Assembly: GCF_003688855.1 (NCBI RefSeq)
Contig: NZ_REFW01000001.1
Coordinates: 1,364,001-1,428,000 of the forward strand
DNA: 64,000 nucleotides
Direction: 5' to 3'
Source: Tessaracoccus antarcticus
GTDB lineage: Bacteria; Actinomycetota; Actinomycetes; Propionibacteriales; Propionibacteriaceae
The notes beneath the pieces are model-generated. The model saw nothing but the letters and a program-made list of their open reading frames with translations. It was not told where the DNA came from and searched no databases. Positions 42,002 to 51,706 of this stretch are shown in pieces; the stretch's first letter is position 1; the number at the start of each line of letters is the position of its first letter. Position numbers and translations under genes: made by a program.

Positions 42002-44209
42002 CTAGGTTGCGCGCTGCAGCACAGGCGTGGCGGGGTTGCGTGCCTGCGTGAAGTCGGGGTCCACGAGGACCATCCACGGCTGGATGGCGGCCTGCTGCTC
42101 TGCCGTGAGCGGGTCGCCGGTGAAGGTGAGGATGGAGGCCCCATCCCTGGCCGACGCCGTCAGGATCTGCCCGGCTCCCCCCGGGGGAAGGGCCTCGAGG
42201 ATCTCGATGAGGTTCAGACGGGTGAGGGGATCCGGGTCCTCCACGTCGAGTCGAGCGTCCCAGCCCTCGCGACGCATGCGGTCGAGAACCGCTGCCACGT
42301 GTGCGTCGCCCGGCCAGAGCTGCAGCTCATCCCTGATGCGTGCGTCGAGCCGGCACGCCTCCTGCCGGGTCGCCTGATCCGTGGGGTCGAGTTGATGGGA
42401 CGCCACCTGTGACAGGAAGTCGCCCGTCACCTGGCGCGCCCTCAGCAGCCACTGGTGCCAGAGCTTCTCGCTCTCGGCGGCGAGGCGGGAGCGCCGGAGC
42501 AGCGCCGCGTCCATCTGGCGCGTGCGATGGACATAGCCCGAGATGCCTGCTGCGCCGAAGACCAGGACCAGGGTCATGAGCACCTGTGTTGCAACCGCCA
42601 TGATGGCGCCGTAGTGGGTGACGAACGTCGCGTGCTGCCCGAGCGTGAGGAGACTCCCCGCGAAGGCGCCCCCGAGCACGAGAGTGGCCATGGCCAGCGC
42701 CACCCGGACCCGGCGTCCGGGCAGGGCCAGGATGATCATGCAGCCGGCCAGCGATGGCACCCAGAGGTCCCAACCGTTGGTGGTCAGGGGGTCGATCCAC
42801 AGGTCGTTGGCGATGATGGACAGCAACGCCAGGACACACAATCCCCAGGCCTGTGGCTCGGTCAACCCCTTCGTGCGAACGCGGTAGGCAGCCAGCGCGA
42901 CGACGGAAGCCAGCACGCTCCACACGACTGCCGTTGCCGTGGTGCTGAGTCCGGAATGCGCGGCGGTGGCGTTGGCGATGCTGGCGATCATGAGGGGTGC
43001 AGGGGTCCACGCCAACCAGGCCCGTGCGTTGGGGCCCATGGTGTGGCGGGAGGGTGGCACGGAGGCTGGCCATGCGAGGGTGACCGTCGTGCCCTCGGGG
43101 CTGGAGACGACGGAGGCTGCGCCACCCACACTCTCCATTCTCGTGGCGATGGAGTTGCGCAGCCCCCACCGGCCCCGGGAATGTGAGGCGACGTCGAAGC
43201 CCGGGCCGCTGTCGCTGATCTCCACGAGGATCGCGTCCGTCCTGCTGCGCGCGTGCACCGTGGCTTCCTCGCCCGGGCAGTGCTTCATGACGTTGCGCAC
43301 GGCCTCCCTGGCGGCGCCGCCCATGGCCTCGGCCACCGGCGGAGGCACGCTTCCCTGATCCACGTCCCAGATGATGTGGCATCGCTCATCGGCCAGAGCG
43401 GTTCTCAGCGCCGCATCCATGGACGTCTCCGTGGGCGTTCCGAGCTCTGGTGGAGCCTCGGACAGCTTCTGCAGGGCCCGCTCGCACAGCTGGCGCATTT
43501 CCCCGACATCGAGGGTGCTCCATGGGGCGCCGATCAGTTGCAGGCAGTGGAGCAGCGAGTCGTGCGTCTCGCGACGAAGTACCGCGGAGACGTCCAGGGC
43601 GTCGCGGGTGATGTCAGTGACGCTCGCGTTGACCTCGCGGGCGCACCGGTGTGCGATGCCTTCATCGATCATGGCGACCACCATGAGGCGTGCCAGCGCC
43701 AGCAGTGCGATGGGCGCGGCCGTGAAGAGCATTTCGAGGAGCTGGGAACGCCAGTCCACAGCGCCGGCCAGCGCCACGGCGGTGAAGCACGCGAGCATGG
43801 CGAACAGGAGGGTGGGGAGTTGTCGTCCGCGCGGGTGGAGCAGCGCCAGGTAGGCCAACGTCACACCCAGCCAGGCGTCCACGCGCCACAGGACCGATCC
43901 GTTGGTGACGTCGAGGAGTTCGCCGACGACAACCAGGATGGTGCCCAGCGCCGCGAGAATGGTGATCAGCCACGTGAGGCGGCTCGGACGCAGGCACTGG
44001 AGAATCAACAGGATCTGGGACGCCACGAGGACAAGCAGACCCAGGAGGACGAGCAGGGGTTCGTCGGCCGTGATGTCGGAGGCCAGGCGTGGGACGGCGA
44101 GCAGCGCCACGCCTGCCAGGCCCAGTTCAAAGGGCCGTTGGAAGGCGTGCTGGGAGAGGCGGGGTAGTCGCATTCCAGCGATCGTCCGCGCTGCACTGCG
44201 CCACGTCAT
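42002..44209 (-). CDS. Sensor histidine kinase with kinase core between two membrane domains
   Basis: 735 residues, start uncertain (MRLPRLSQ at 44173 may be the true start). The first 185 residues hold about six hydrophobic segments. A dimerisation/phosphorylation region RRETHDSLLHCLQLIGAP (His about 210) and an ATPase domain follow: EAVRNVMKHC (N box), SDSGPGFD (G1), GRWGLRNS (G2). From about 395 a second membrane region of five or six segments follows, then a soluble C-terminal region to 735. No response regulator lies next to it. Such an order is unusual. Confidence 0.75.
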   Translation of the reverse strand: MTWRSAARTIAGMRLPRLSQHAFQRPFELGLAGVALLAVPRLASDITADEPLLVLLGLLVLVASQILLILQCLRPSRLTWLITILAALGTILVVVGELLDVTNGSVLWRVDAWLGVTLAYLALLHPRGRQLPTLLFAMLACFTAVALAGAVDWRSQLLEMLFTAAPIALLALARLMVVAMIDEGIAHRCAREVNASVTDITRDALDVSAVLRRETHDSLLHCLQLIGAPWSTLDVGEMRQLCERALQKLSEAPPELGTPTETSMDAALRTALADERCHIIWDVDQGSVPPPVAEAMGGAAREAVRNVMKHCPGEEATVHARSRTDAILVEISDSGPGFDVASHSRGRWGLRNSIATRMESVGGAASVVSSPEGTTVTLAWPASVPPSRHTMGPNARAWLAWTPAPLMIASIANATAAHSGLSTTATAVVWSVLASVVALAAYRVRTKGLTEPQAWGLCVLALLSIIANDLWIDPLTTNGWDLWVPSLAGCMIILALPGRRVRVALAMATLVLGGAFAGSLLTLGQHATFVTHYGAIMAVATQVLMTLVLVFGAAGISGYVHRTRQMDAALLRRSRLAAESEKLWHQWLLRARQVTGDFLSQVASHQLDPTDQATRQEACRLDARIRDELQLWPGDAHVAAVLDRMRREGWDARLDVEDPDPLTRLNLIEILEALPPGGAGQILTASARDGASILTFTGDPLTAEQQAAIQPWMVLVDPDFTQARNPATPVLQRAT

Positions 44210-44290
44210 GGACCATGGCTATCACAGGCGCGCAGACAGTCCAAGAAGTCCTCGAACGGCGTGCGCAGTCCGCCCTGCCGGATGCGGTCC

Positions 44291-45859
44291 TCAGATCCAG
44301 GTGCCGAACCACATGCGGGCCAGCCAAGCGGTGCGGGTCATCATCTGGTCGGTCAGAACGGGGAGGATGTAGGCGAAGTTCAGAATGATCAGTGCCACCG
44401 TGATTCCCACACCCATGGCCCGGATGCGGCGTCGTGGACCGTTGGCGGGCCCCATCAACTTCCCCATCACCATGGCCAGTGCGATGGCGGAGAAGGGAAT
44501 GATCATGATGGCGTAGAAGAAGAACAGCGGGCGGTCTGCGTACTGGAACCATGGCAGCCAGACGGCGGCCACGGCCAGCACCGGGACGGCGAAGCGCCAG
44601 TCCCTCCTGCCCAGCCAGAACCAGAGGGCGGCCACGAGTGCGAACGCTGCGAGCCACCACAGCAGGGGTGTGCCCATCGCGGAGATGACACGGAGGCAGG
44701 TGGTGCCGACTGCCTCGCAGCCCTGCTGCCCGGACTCGATGCCGTTCTCGGCGTCGATACCTATGGGGCGCACCATGAACAGCCAGCCGGCGGGGTGTGC
44801 CTCGTAGGGGTGCGTGGCCTGCTTCATGCCGTCGCCGGTGTGGAAGTCGTACATGGCCACGTGGTAGTGCCACAGCGACCCCAGGGCGTTCCCGAACCGC
44901 ATGACGATGGGGTCCTCAGGGTTCTCTGCGCCCCACTGCCGGTCCCAGCCGCCGCTGGTGCTGAGCCACTTGTACCAACTGGCCAGGTAAACGGGCACGG
45001 CCACCACAACGAGTTGGATGAAGGCGGCGATGCCATCACCCAGTAGTGAGAACAGCGACTTGTTGCCGGCGCCGGCGAGGCGGCGTGCACCGAGGTCCCA
45101 GATCACCGTCACCACACCGAAGACCGCCACCATGTAGATGGTGTTCCATTTCACGGCGATCGAGGCGCCGAACATGATGCCGGCGACGATGCGCCACGGC
45201 CGCCACAGCAGCAGAGGACCGTAGCGTCCCCCGAGGTCCAGGAGGTTGTTCTTCCGCAGGTGGGCCGCCAGTTTCTGGCGGAACCAGTCCCGGTCCGCGA
45301 CCAGCGCTGCGATGGCGGCCACGGCAAAGGTGGCCTGGAAGATGTCGAGCAGCGCTATCCGGCTCATGACGAAGGCCAACCCGTCGAAGGTGACGAGCAG
45401 ACCGGCGATGGCACCCACCAGCGTGGAGCGGGACAGTCTGCGCGCCAGCCGGATCACGAGGAACACCATGAGGGCGCCGAAGATGCAGGCGGCGATCCGC
45501 CAGCCGAACGGGTTCATGCCGAAAACCTGCTCGCCCCAGCCGATGAGGAGCTTCCCCAGCGGCGGGTGCACGATGTAGGACGGCTCGTCGAGCATCCCCG
45601 ACAGGTTGCCCGACAGCACCTCGGCGTTGCGTTCGTCCTGCGGGTCCGGCCACTTCCGCTCAAAGCCGGAGACCAGGATCGCCCACGCATCCTTGGCGTA
45701 ATAGGTCTCGTCGAAAATGACCTTGTGCGGGAATCCCAGGTTGATCACGCGCAGCACAAAGGCCATGACAGTGATCCCGATGGTGACGAGCCAACTAGCC
45801 CGACGATCCCGCATGCGCGCCTCGTCGAGCGCCTCCACAGTTGACAGCACGTGGAGCAT
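44291..45859 (-). CDS. pmt: Dolichyl-phosphate-mannose--protein mannosyltransferase Pmt
   Basis: 522 residues, polytopic membrane enzyme of the GT39 type. The N-terminal loop has VIFDETYYAKDAW, the acidic catalytic motif, and IVHPPLGKLLIGWGEQVFGM; C-terminal helices follow. It O-mannosylates secreted proteins, using polyprenyl-phosphomannose, at the outer face of the membrane. The divergent pmt-rsmI order matches other actinobacteria. Start ATG 45859 leaves 14 bp to rsmI. Confidence 0.93.
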   Translation of the reverse strand: MLHVLSTVEALDEARMRDRRASWLVTIGITVMAFVLRVINLGFPHKVIFDETYYAKDAWAILVSGFERKWPDPQDERNAEVLSGNLSGMLDEPSYIVHPPLGKLLIGWGEQVFGMNPFGWRIAACIFGALMVFLVIRLARRLSRSTLVGAIAGLLVTFDGLAFVMSRIALLDIFQATFAVAAIAALVADRDWFRQKLAAHLRKNNLLDLGGRYGPLLLWRPWRIVAGIMFGASIAVKWNTIYMVAVFGVVTVIWDLGARRLAGAGNKSLFSLLGDGIAAFIQLVVVAVPVYLASWYKWLSTSGGWDRQWGAENPEDPIVMRFGNALGSLWHYHVAMYDFHTGDGMKQATHPYEAHPAGWLFMVRPIGIDAENGIESGQQGCEAVGTTCLRVISAMGTPLLWWLAAFALVAALWFWLGRRDWRFAVPVLAVAAVWLPWFQYADRPLFFFYAIMIIPFSAIALAMVMGKLMGPANGPRRRIRAMGVGITVALIILNFAYILPVLTDQMMTRTAWLARMWFGTWI

Positions 45860-45873
45860 TCTAGGCTGATGGC

Positions 45874-46725
45874 ATGACTGACCAGCCAACCGGCGCACTG
45901 GTGCTCGCCGCTACACCCATCGGATCCCACCGGGACGCGAGCGAATCGTTGCGTACCCTGCTCGCCGACGCCGACGTTGTGGCCGCCGAGGACACCCGCA
46001 AGTTCGGCATGTTGCTGCGCCGTCTGCAGGTGGTTGCCGGCGGGCGGATCGTCTCCTTCTACGAGGGCAACGAGGAGGCCAGGACCGGCGAACTGCTCGA
46101 CGCCATCGCGGCAGGGCAGACCGTGGCGCTCGTCACCGACGCGGGCATGCCCTCGGTCAGTGATCCGGGATACCGCATCGTGAGGGCTTGCATCGAGAAG
46201 GGTTTGCGGGTGACGGCCATGCCGGGTCCCTCGGCCGTGCTGACGGCGTTGGCCGTGTCCGGGCTACCCACGGATCGGTTCTGCTTCGAGGGTTTCCTGC
46301 CGCGCAAGTCCGGTGAGCGGCGCGCCCGGCTGACCGGTGTGGCGGCGGAGACCCGCACCATGGTGTTCTTCGAGGCCCCACACCGCCTGGCTGATTTTCT
46401 GGCCGACGCGTCCGACGTCCTCGGCCCCGAGCGGGCCGCCGTGGTCTGTCGCGAACTGACGAAGCCGTATGAGGAAGTCATCCGCGGCACCCTGGCTTCC
46501 CTGAGGCAATGGGCGGCGGACGGGGTGCGCGGCGAGGTCACCCTGGTGGTGGGCGGTGCCGAGGAACTGGTGGCCGGTGTGGACGACGCGCTGGAGTTGG
46601 TGGCCGCGCGCATCGCGGATGGTGAGAAGCTGTCCTCTGCGGTGCGATCCGTCGCCGACGTGACGGGAGCCAACCGCAAGGAGTTGTACGAGGCCGCTCT
46701 CGCGGCGAGGAAGGACAACGCGTGA
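45874..46725 (+). CDS. rsmI: 16S rRNA (cytidine(1402)-2'-O)-methyltransferase RsmI
   Basis: 283 residues. SAM-binding and catalytic features are LVLAATPIGSHRDASES, AEDTRKFGMLL, and ALVTDAGMPSVSDPGYRIVR, a YraL/RsmI signature. It methylates C1402 of 16S rRNA in the decoding centre. It is first in the operon rsmI-tatD-rsmA-ispE-marR; tatD starts within its stop (GTGA overlap). Confidence 0.95.
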   Translation: MTDQPTGALVLAATPIGSHRDASESLRTLLADADVVAAEDTRKFGMLLRRLQVVAGGRIVSFYEGNEEARTGELLDAIAAGQTVALVTDAGMPSVSDPGYRIVRACIEKGLRVTAMPGPSAVLTALAVSGLPTDRFCFEGFLPRKSGERRARLTGVAAETRTMVFFEAPHRLADFLADASDVLGPERAAVVCRELTKPYEEVIRGTLASLRQWAADGVRGEVTLVVGGAEELVAGVDDALELVAARIADGEKLSSAVRSVADVTGANRKELYEAALAARKDNA

Positions 46726-47591
46726 ACGTCATCGACGAGCTCAGGCTTCCGCCGCTGCCGGAGGCGTTGCCTTCTCCCGTGGTCGACAACCACACCCATT
46801 TCGGCTCAACCCGCGAGTTCTCGGGCCTGCAGCCGGCCGACTCCCTGGATCTGGCCAGCCGGGTCGGCGTCACCCGGGTCATCGACGTCGGTTATGACCT
46901 CGAGTCCTCCCGCGACGCCATCGCCCTGGCCCAGTCCGATCCCCGCGTCGTGGCGGCCGTGGCGTTGCACCCCAACGACGCCGCCCACATCTTCGAGCAG
47001 CAGGGACAGGAGGCGCTCGATGCCCAGCTGGCGCAGCTCCCCGCCCTGGCACGGTTCACACGGGTCCGCTCCATCGGCGAGACGGGCCTGGACCACTTCC
47101 GCACACGCAGCGAGGAAGGACGCCTGGCGCAGGTGCACTCCTTCCGCGCCCACATCGCGGTTGCCCGTGAGCTGGACCTGACGCTCATGATCCACGACCG
47201 CGAGGCCCACCAGCAGATCCTGGACGTCCTCGACGACACGACGCCGCCGGCGCGAGTGGTCATGCACTGCTTCTCCGGGGACGCCGCCTTCGCGCGGGAA
47301 TGCGTCTCCCGGGGGTACTGGCTCTCGATGCCGGGCGTGTTGACCTTTGGCAGCGCCGAGTCCCTGCGGCTGGCCGCGGCGGAGGTTCCGCTGGAGAAGT
47401 TGCTCGTCGAGACCGACGCCCCCTACCTGACGCCCAAGCCGGAGCGCGGCAAACCCAACGCGCCGTACCTGCTGCCGCACACCGTGCGCTTCATGGCGGA
47501 TCTGCTCGGCGTGGAGCTCGGCGCCCTGTGTGAACAGTTGGTCCGCAACACCTTCGACGCCTATGGCGGTCCCTGGGGTCAGGATGTCTGA
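46722..47591 (+). CDS. tatD: TatD-family hydrolase
   Basis: 289 residues of the metal-dependent TatD DNase family. Metal ligands are visible as DNHTHFGS at the N-terminus, [22 protein letters not shown] and MHCFSGD, and [14 protein letters not shown] near the C-terminus. Members are 3'-5' exodeoxyribonucleases or quality-control hydrolases. It starts with GTG inside the rsmI stop and overlaps rsmA by 8 bp. Confidence 0.94.
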   Translation: MNVIDELRLPPLPEALPSPVVDNHTHFGSTREFSGLQPADSLDLASRVGVTRVIDVGYDLESSRDAIALAQSDPRVVAAVALHPNDAAHIFEQQGQEALDAQLAQLPALARFTRVRSIGETGLDHFRTRSEEGRLAQVHSFRAHIAVARELDLTLMIHDREAHQQILDVLDDTTPPARVVMHCFSGDAAFARECVSRGYWLSMPGVLTFGSAESLRLAAAEVPLEKLLVETDAPYLTPKPERGKPNAPYLLPHTVRFMADLLGVELGALCEQLVRNTFDAYGGPWGQDV

Positions 47592-48447
47592 GACAGGCCT
47601 GCTGGGCCCCAGGGCGGTGCGTCGCATCGCCGCAGAACTGGAGCTGCGCCCCACCAAGCAGCGCGGCCAGAACTTTGTCATCGACCCCAACACGGTGCGG
47701 CGGATCGTGTCCCTCTCCGGTGTCACCGCCGACGACGTCGTGCTGGAGATCGGCCCCGGTCTGGGGTCACTTACGCTGGGGCTCCTCGATGTGGCCCGCG
47801 CCGTCACCGTCGTCGAGATTGAGGAACGGTTGGCGCAACGTCTCGGGCAGACCGTCGCCGAGCGGCTTGGACAGGACGCTGCCGACCGGCTCGCGGTAGT
47901 CACCGCCGACGCCATGCGTGTGATGGAGCTCCCCGGCGAGGATCCCACCGCCGTCGTGGCGAACCTTCCCTACAACGTGTCCGTCCCGGTCCTGCTGCAC
48001 CTGCTGGCCAGGTTTCCCGGCTGGAGCAAAGGCCTCGTGATGGTGCAGCTCGAGGTGGCGGACCGCCTGGTGGCGCCACCCGGCAACAAGACATACGGGG
48101 TACCCAGCGCCAAGATGGCCTGGTACGCGTCCGCCACCCGTGTGGGGACCGTCCCGCCCAAGGTTTTCTGGCCCGTCCCCAACGTCGAGTCCGGACTGGT
48201 GCGCATCGAGCGACGCGACCCACCCGTCACCGACGTCCCGCGGGAAAAGGTGTTTGCCGTCATTGATGCAGCCTTCGGACAGCGACGCAAGATGCTTCGC
48301 GCGGCCCTGGCACCCCTGATCGGTTCGGCTGCCGACACGGCGCGGGTGATCGAGGCTGCCGGGGTGGACCCACAGGCCAGGGGAGAGGTTCTGGACATCA
48401 CCCAGTTCGCCGCCATCGCATCCGCCTGGGTGGGCTCGACGCCGTGA
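47584..48447 (+). CDS. rsmA: 16S rRNA dimethyladenosine transferase RsmA (KsgA)
   Basis: 287 residues. Motifs are [19 protein letters not shown] at the start, [14 protein letters not shown] for [21 protein letters not shown] as the catalytic N-L/I-P-Y motif, and [12 protein letters not shown] near the C-terminus. It dimethylates A1518 and A1519 of 16S rRNA. ATG 47584 overlaps the tatD end by 8 bp; ispE overlaps its own end by 4 bp. Confidence 0.96.
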   Translation: MSETGLLGPRAVRRIAAELELRPTKQRGQNFVIDPNTVRRIVSLSGVTADDVVLEIGPGLGSLTLGLLDVARAVTVVEIEERLAQRLGQTVAERLGQDAADRLAVVTADAMRVMELPGEDPTAVVANLPYNVSVPVLLHLLARFPGWSKGLVMVQLEVADRLVAPPGNKTYGVPSAKMAWYASATRVGTVPPKVFWPVPNVESGLVRIERRDPPVTDVPREKVFAVIDAAFGQRRKMLRAALAPLIGSAADTARVIEAAGVDPQARGEVLDITQFAAIASAWVGSTP

Positions 48448-49382
48448 TGGGCTACGTTCAGCACGTGGCCCAGGTGGTGCGGGTGCGCGTTCCCGCAAAG
48501 GTGAATCTTGCTCTGTGCGTCGGCGCGGCCGACGACACGGGGTATCACGAGCTCGGCACCGTGTTCCAAGCGCTGTCGCTGTGGGACGAACTGACCGTGG
48601 AGCCGGCGCCGCCCGGCGTCTTCAAGGTGGCCTTTCGTGGCGAGGGAGCAGCCTTCCTCCCCACCGACGACACGAACCTCGCCATCCGCGCTGCCAAGAT
48701 GCTGGCTGAGCACTGCCACGTGGCGGATGCCGGCTGCATCATGCTCGTCCGCAAGCGGATTCCGGTGGCCGGCGGCATGGCGGGTGGGTCTGCAGACGCC
48801 GCGGCCGTGCTGGTGGCCTGCAACCATCTGTGGGGCAGCCCAGCCCCAGCCTCGGACTTGCGGGACCTGGCCGCGCAGCTGGGCGCCGACGTGCCGTTCC
48901 TCCTCACGGGCGGCACCGCGATTGGTACCGGGCGCGGGGACATCATCGACCCCGTCGAGTCGAGGGGGACCTACCACTGGACGTTGGCGCTGTCCCACAC
49001 CGGCCTGTCCACGCCGGCTGTGTTCAGGGAGTTCGACCGGGTGGCGGAGCCCACGGCCCCGAGGATCCCCCAGGAGCTCCTCGACGCCCTGGCCGCCGGT
49101 GACGTCCCCGCCGTGGGTCGCAACCTGGTCAACCACCTCGCCGATGCCGCCATCCGCCTGCAGCCCACGCTGGGCAGCACTTTGCAGATCGGGCTCGATG
49201 CCGGCGCTCTGGGTGGGGTGGTCAGCGGGTCCGGGCCCACCTGCGCCTTCCTCTCCGACAGTGCTGAGTCCGCAGCGCTGGTGGCGGAGGCCCTCGGCGT
49301 GTTCTCGGGTGTGCGGGCGGTCCGCAGCGCTCTGGGCCCCGTCACCGGAGCCGCCCTGTGGGAGGACCATGCCGCACGATGA
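48444..49382 (+). CDS. ispE: 4-diphosphocytidyl-2-C-methyl-D-erythritol kinase
   Basis: 312-residue GHMP kinase of the non-mevalonate isoprenoid pathway. [17 protein letters not shown] is the N-terminal motif 1, [19 protein letters not shown] the ATP-binding glycine-rich motif, and [12 protein letters not shown] the C-terminal motif. It phosphorylates CDP-methylerythritol. A GTG at 48444 (GTGA overlap) and an ATG at 48447 are both possible starts. The order rsmA-ispE is a conserved actinobacterial cluster. Confidence 0.95.
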   Translation: MMGYVQHVAQVVRVRVPAKVNLALCVGAADDTGYHELGTVFQALSLWDELTVEPAPPGVFKVAFRGEGAAFLPTDDTNLAIRAAKMLAEHCHVADAGCIMLVRKRIPVAGGMAGGSADAAAVLVACNHLWGSPAPASDLRDLAAQLGADVPFLLTGGTAIGTGRGDIIDPVESRGTYHWTLALSHTGLSTPAVFREFDRVAEPTAPRIPQELLDALAAGDVPAVGRNLVNHLADAAIRLQPTLGSTLQIGLDAGALGGVVSGSGPTCAFLSDSAESAALVAEALGVFSGVRAVRSALGPVTGAALWEDHAAR

Positions 49383-49878
49383 GGTGGACCAGGTGGTGGA
49401 GGCGTGGCGTTCGCAGCGCCCCGACCTCGCCGTTGACTCCATGCACGTGTGGTCGCGCATCCACCGGCTCTCCGCGCTGCTGGACACCCACCGGAAGCAG
49501 TGCTTCTCGGACCGCGGGCTCGAGGCGTGGGAGTTTGACGTCCTGGCCGCGCTGCGTCGAGTGGGCGAACCGCACCGCCTGTCACCGGGCAGGTTGCTGG
49601 CCGAGACACACGTCACCTCCGGGACCATGACGCACCGGATCGACCGCCTCCGCGCCCGAGGGCTCGTCACCAGGCTGCGCAATCCGCAGGACGGTCGCGG
49701 GGCACTCGTGGAGTTGACGGTGGCCGGCAGGGAGTTGGTGGACGACGCCATCGGCGCACTCATCGCCCTGGAGGAGTCGTTGTTGGGGGAGTGGTCGCCG
49801 GGGGACCGCGAAGCTCTGGCGGATCTTCTGCGACGCCTGCTCACCGACGCAGTGGCGAAGGAACCGGCCCGCGCATGA
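49369..49878 (+). CDS. MarR-family transcriptional regulator
   Basis: 169 residues. The winged helix is around RLSPGRLLAETHVTSGTMTH, followed by RIDRLRARGLVTRLRNPQDGR, the typical MarR wing with Asp-Gly-Arg. Starts at ATG 49369 with a GGAGGA site, overlapping ispE by 14 bp, so it is made with the same transcript. It probably responds to a phenolic or drug-like ligand, or acts as an autoregulator; targets are not apparent. Confidence 0.88.
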   Translation: MPHDEVDQVVEAWRSQRPDLAVDSMHVWSRIHRLSALLDTHRKQCFSDRGLEAWEFDVLAALRRVGEPHRLSPGRLLAETHVTSGTMTHRIDRLRARGLVTRLRNPQDGRGALVELTVAGRELVDDAIGALIALEESLLGEWSPGDREALADLLRRLLTDAVAKEPARA

Positions 49879-49885
49879 GTGGGAC

Positions 49886-50575
49886 CTAGGCGGTCGCTGC
49901 GTCCTCGGTGTGGTTCTTGCGGCTGTCGAGCACCTCGATGATGAGCCGGGGTTCCGGCTTCAGGTGCGCCATGCCGTTCCAGGCGAGGTTGATGAGGTGG
50001 CGCGCCACCACCAGCCGGTCGGGCTCGCGGTTCTCCAGCCACTGTTGACCGGTCATGGCCACCAGTCCCACGAGCGCCTGGGCATAGAGGCCCGCGAACT
50101 GCGGGTCGTGGCCCAGCCTCGAGAATTCGGTGCCCAGAATGTCCTCCACCTGCACGGCAATGTCGCTGAGGATCGAGGCGAACGAACCACCGGGGCCCTG
50201 CAGGGAGGAGTCCCGTGCCAAAATGCGGAACCCGTCGGGGCACTGGTCGATGTAGTCCAGCAGCGCCAGCGCGCCACGTTCCAGTAGTTCGCGCGATCCG
50301 GCACCCGGGGTGGTCAGGGCGACGCGTATGGAGTCGTGCAGCGTCCGCACCTCACGGTCCACCACCACGGCGTACGCGCCTTCCTTGCCGCCGAAGTGTT
50401 CGTAGACCACGGGCTTGCTGACGCCGGCGCGCGCCGCGATCTCCTCCACGGAGGCGCCCTCGAATCCGCGTTCGGCAAACAGTTCGCGCGAGGTCACCAG
50501 AAGTTGTTCCCGTCGCTCGGCAGACGTCATCCGCACTCTGCTGCGGCGCGCTCGCGATGGGGAAGGGCTCGTCAC
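49886..50575 (-). CDS. TetR-family transcriptional regulator
   Basis: 229 residues. The DNA-binding domain contains TSRELFAERGFEGASVEEIA, then ARAGVSKPVVYEHFGGKEGAY, a full TetR signature. The C-terminal helical ligand domain has DGFRILARDSSLQG. GTG 50575 gives a modest basic leader; ATG 50530 is also possible. It converges on the MarR gene with 7 bp between stops. Ligand unknown. Confidence 0.88.
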   Translation of the reverse strand: MTSPSPSRARRSRVRMTSAERREQLLVTSRELFAERGFEGASVEEIAARAGVSKPVVYEHFGGKEGAYAVVVDREVRTLHDSIRVALTTPGAGSRELLERGALALLDYIDQCPDGFRILARDSSLQGPGGSFASILSDIAVQVEDILGTEFSRLGHDPQFAGLYAQALVGLVAMTGQQWLENREPDRLVVARHLINLAWNGMAHLKPEPRLIIEVLDSRKNHTEDAATA

Positions 50576-50810
50576 AGGACCCAGTCTGTCATGCACGCAC
50601 GAACTGACCCGCCGTCGAGGTCCCCGGACGCGGCGATCCTGAGAGGTACGCAAGCGTTGCCCGTCTGGCCGGCGTCGGTTCGGGTCCTGCAAATGCCTTC
50701 TGGCCAGCTCAGAGCCTCGGTTCAACCCTCAAGCGAAGCTGAAGGAATCCTTTGGATTTCACAGGGTTGGATGTTAGTTTGCTTGTCGTTCCAGAACCAG
50801 GGGGTTGACG

Positions 50811-51653
50811 ATGTTGAAGCGTTCGCTGCAAGTGATGTTCGTGGCGTTGTTCGGTGCCGTTTTCGGTGTCGTGTCGACGCAGGGCGCCAGTGCGCTCGAG
50901 CCAACGGTGTACAACCAGCCGGGCGATCACCTCGTCAATGGTCGGTACTGGAAGACCTCGTGCGAGATGTATTCCACATCAGTGGTGCGCTGCCGCACGG
51001 AAATCTGGGCCACAAAGGTGGTCAAGGCCAACGGCGCCTACTACAACCACAACGGTTGGGTGTTCAACAACCTGACGTACCTGCCCTCCAGCCGTAGCGC
51101 GTGGAAGGGCAACCCTCTGGCCACCCCGGATGGCCGGTGGACCGCCAAGGACGGGCACCAGTGGAAGACCGAGTGCGGCACCGCCGCCACCGGCAAGAAC
51201 GGCTGCCGCTCCTACGTCTTGTCCCGCAACGTGGTCAGCACCGGCGGCAAGTTCGTGTCGCAGAGCGCCTGGGTCTTCAACAACATCGTGCAGTTCAGCA
51301 CCTCCACCCTGCCTGCGCAGACGAAAATCCTGCCGAAGGCACCAGCACTGAAGGGCGTCCCCGTGGAGAAGCCCTTCAGGGCGCCCGTCGCCGCCCGCGC
51401 CTCCAGCGGTTCCCTCAACCTGGCCCGCGAGGCCATGTGGGACCGCATCGCCCGCTGCGAGTCCACCAACAACTGGAGCATCAACACCGGCAACGGTCAC
51501 TACGGAGGACTGCAGTTCAACCTGCAGACGTGGCGCTCCGTCGGCGGCACTGACTTCGCGGCCTACCCGCACCAGGCCAGCCGCGCCGAACAGATCACGG
51601 TGGCCAACCGCCTCTACGCCAAGCGAGGCACCCAGCCCTGGAGCTGTGCCTGA
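50811..51653 (+). CDS. Secreted Rpf-domain (transglycosylase-like) protein
   Basis: 280 residues. Signal peptide with SLQVMFVALFGAVFGVV and ASA cleavage, then two copies of a WKTECG/SRxVVS-type repeated region (residues 45-165: each has W-K-T-x-C and a C-R motif, then NNxxxF), and a C-terminal resuscitation-promoting-factor domain: MWDRIARCESTNNWSINTGN, HYGGLQFNLQTW and the final WSC. The glutamate after CES is the catalytic residue of peptidoglycan cleavage. The N-terminal repeats may bind cell wall; that part is inferred. The TTG at 50805 is less likely than the ATG. Confidence 0.88.
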   Translation: MLKRSLQVMFVALFGAVFGVVSTQGASALEPTVYNQPGDHLVNGRYWKTSCEMYSTSVVRCRTEIWATKVVKANGAYYNHNGWVFNNLTYLPSSRSAWKGNPLATPDGRWTAKDGHQWKTECGTAATGKNGCRSYVLSRNVVSTGGKFVSQSAWVFNNIVQFSTSTLPAQTKILPKAPALKGVPVEKPFRAPVAARASSGSLNLAREAMWDRIARCESTNNWSINTGNGHYGGLQFNLQTWRSVGGTDFAAYPHQASRAEQITVANRLYAKRGTQPWSCA

Positions 51654-51671
51654 CCAAGCAGCGTCACTTAC

Positions 51672-51700
51672 CGGCCCCGTCGATCCATTCGGCGGGGCCG
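51672..51700 (+). terminator. Hairpin terminator after the Rpf gene
   Basis: A perfect 8 bp stem (CGGCCCCG with CGGGGCCG) around a 13-base loop, 18 bp after the stop codon, followed by TCTGC. The T-tract is weak, as is common in high-GC genomes. Confidence 0.55.
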
Positions 51701-51706
51701 TCTGCA

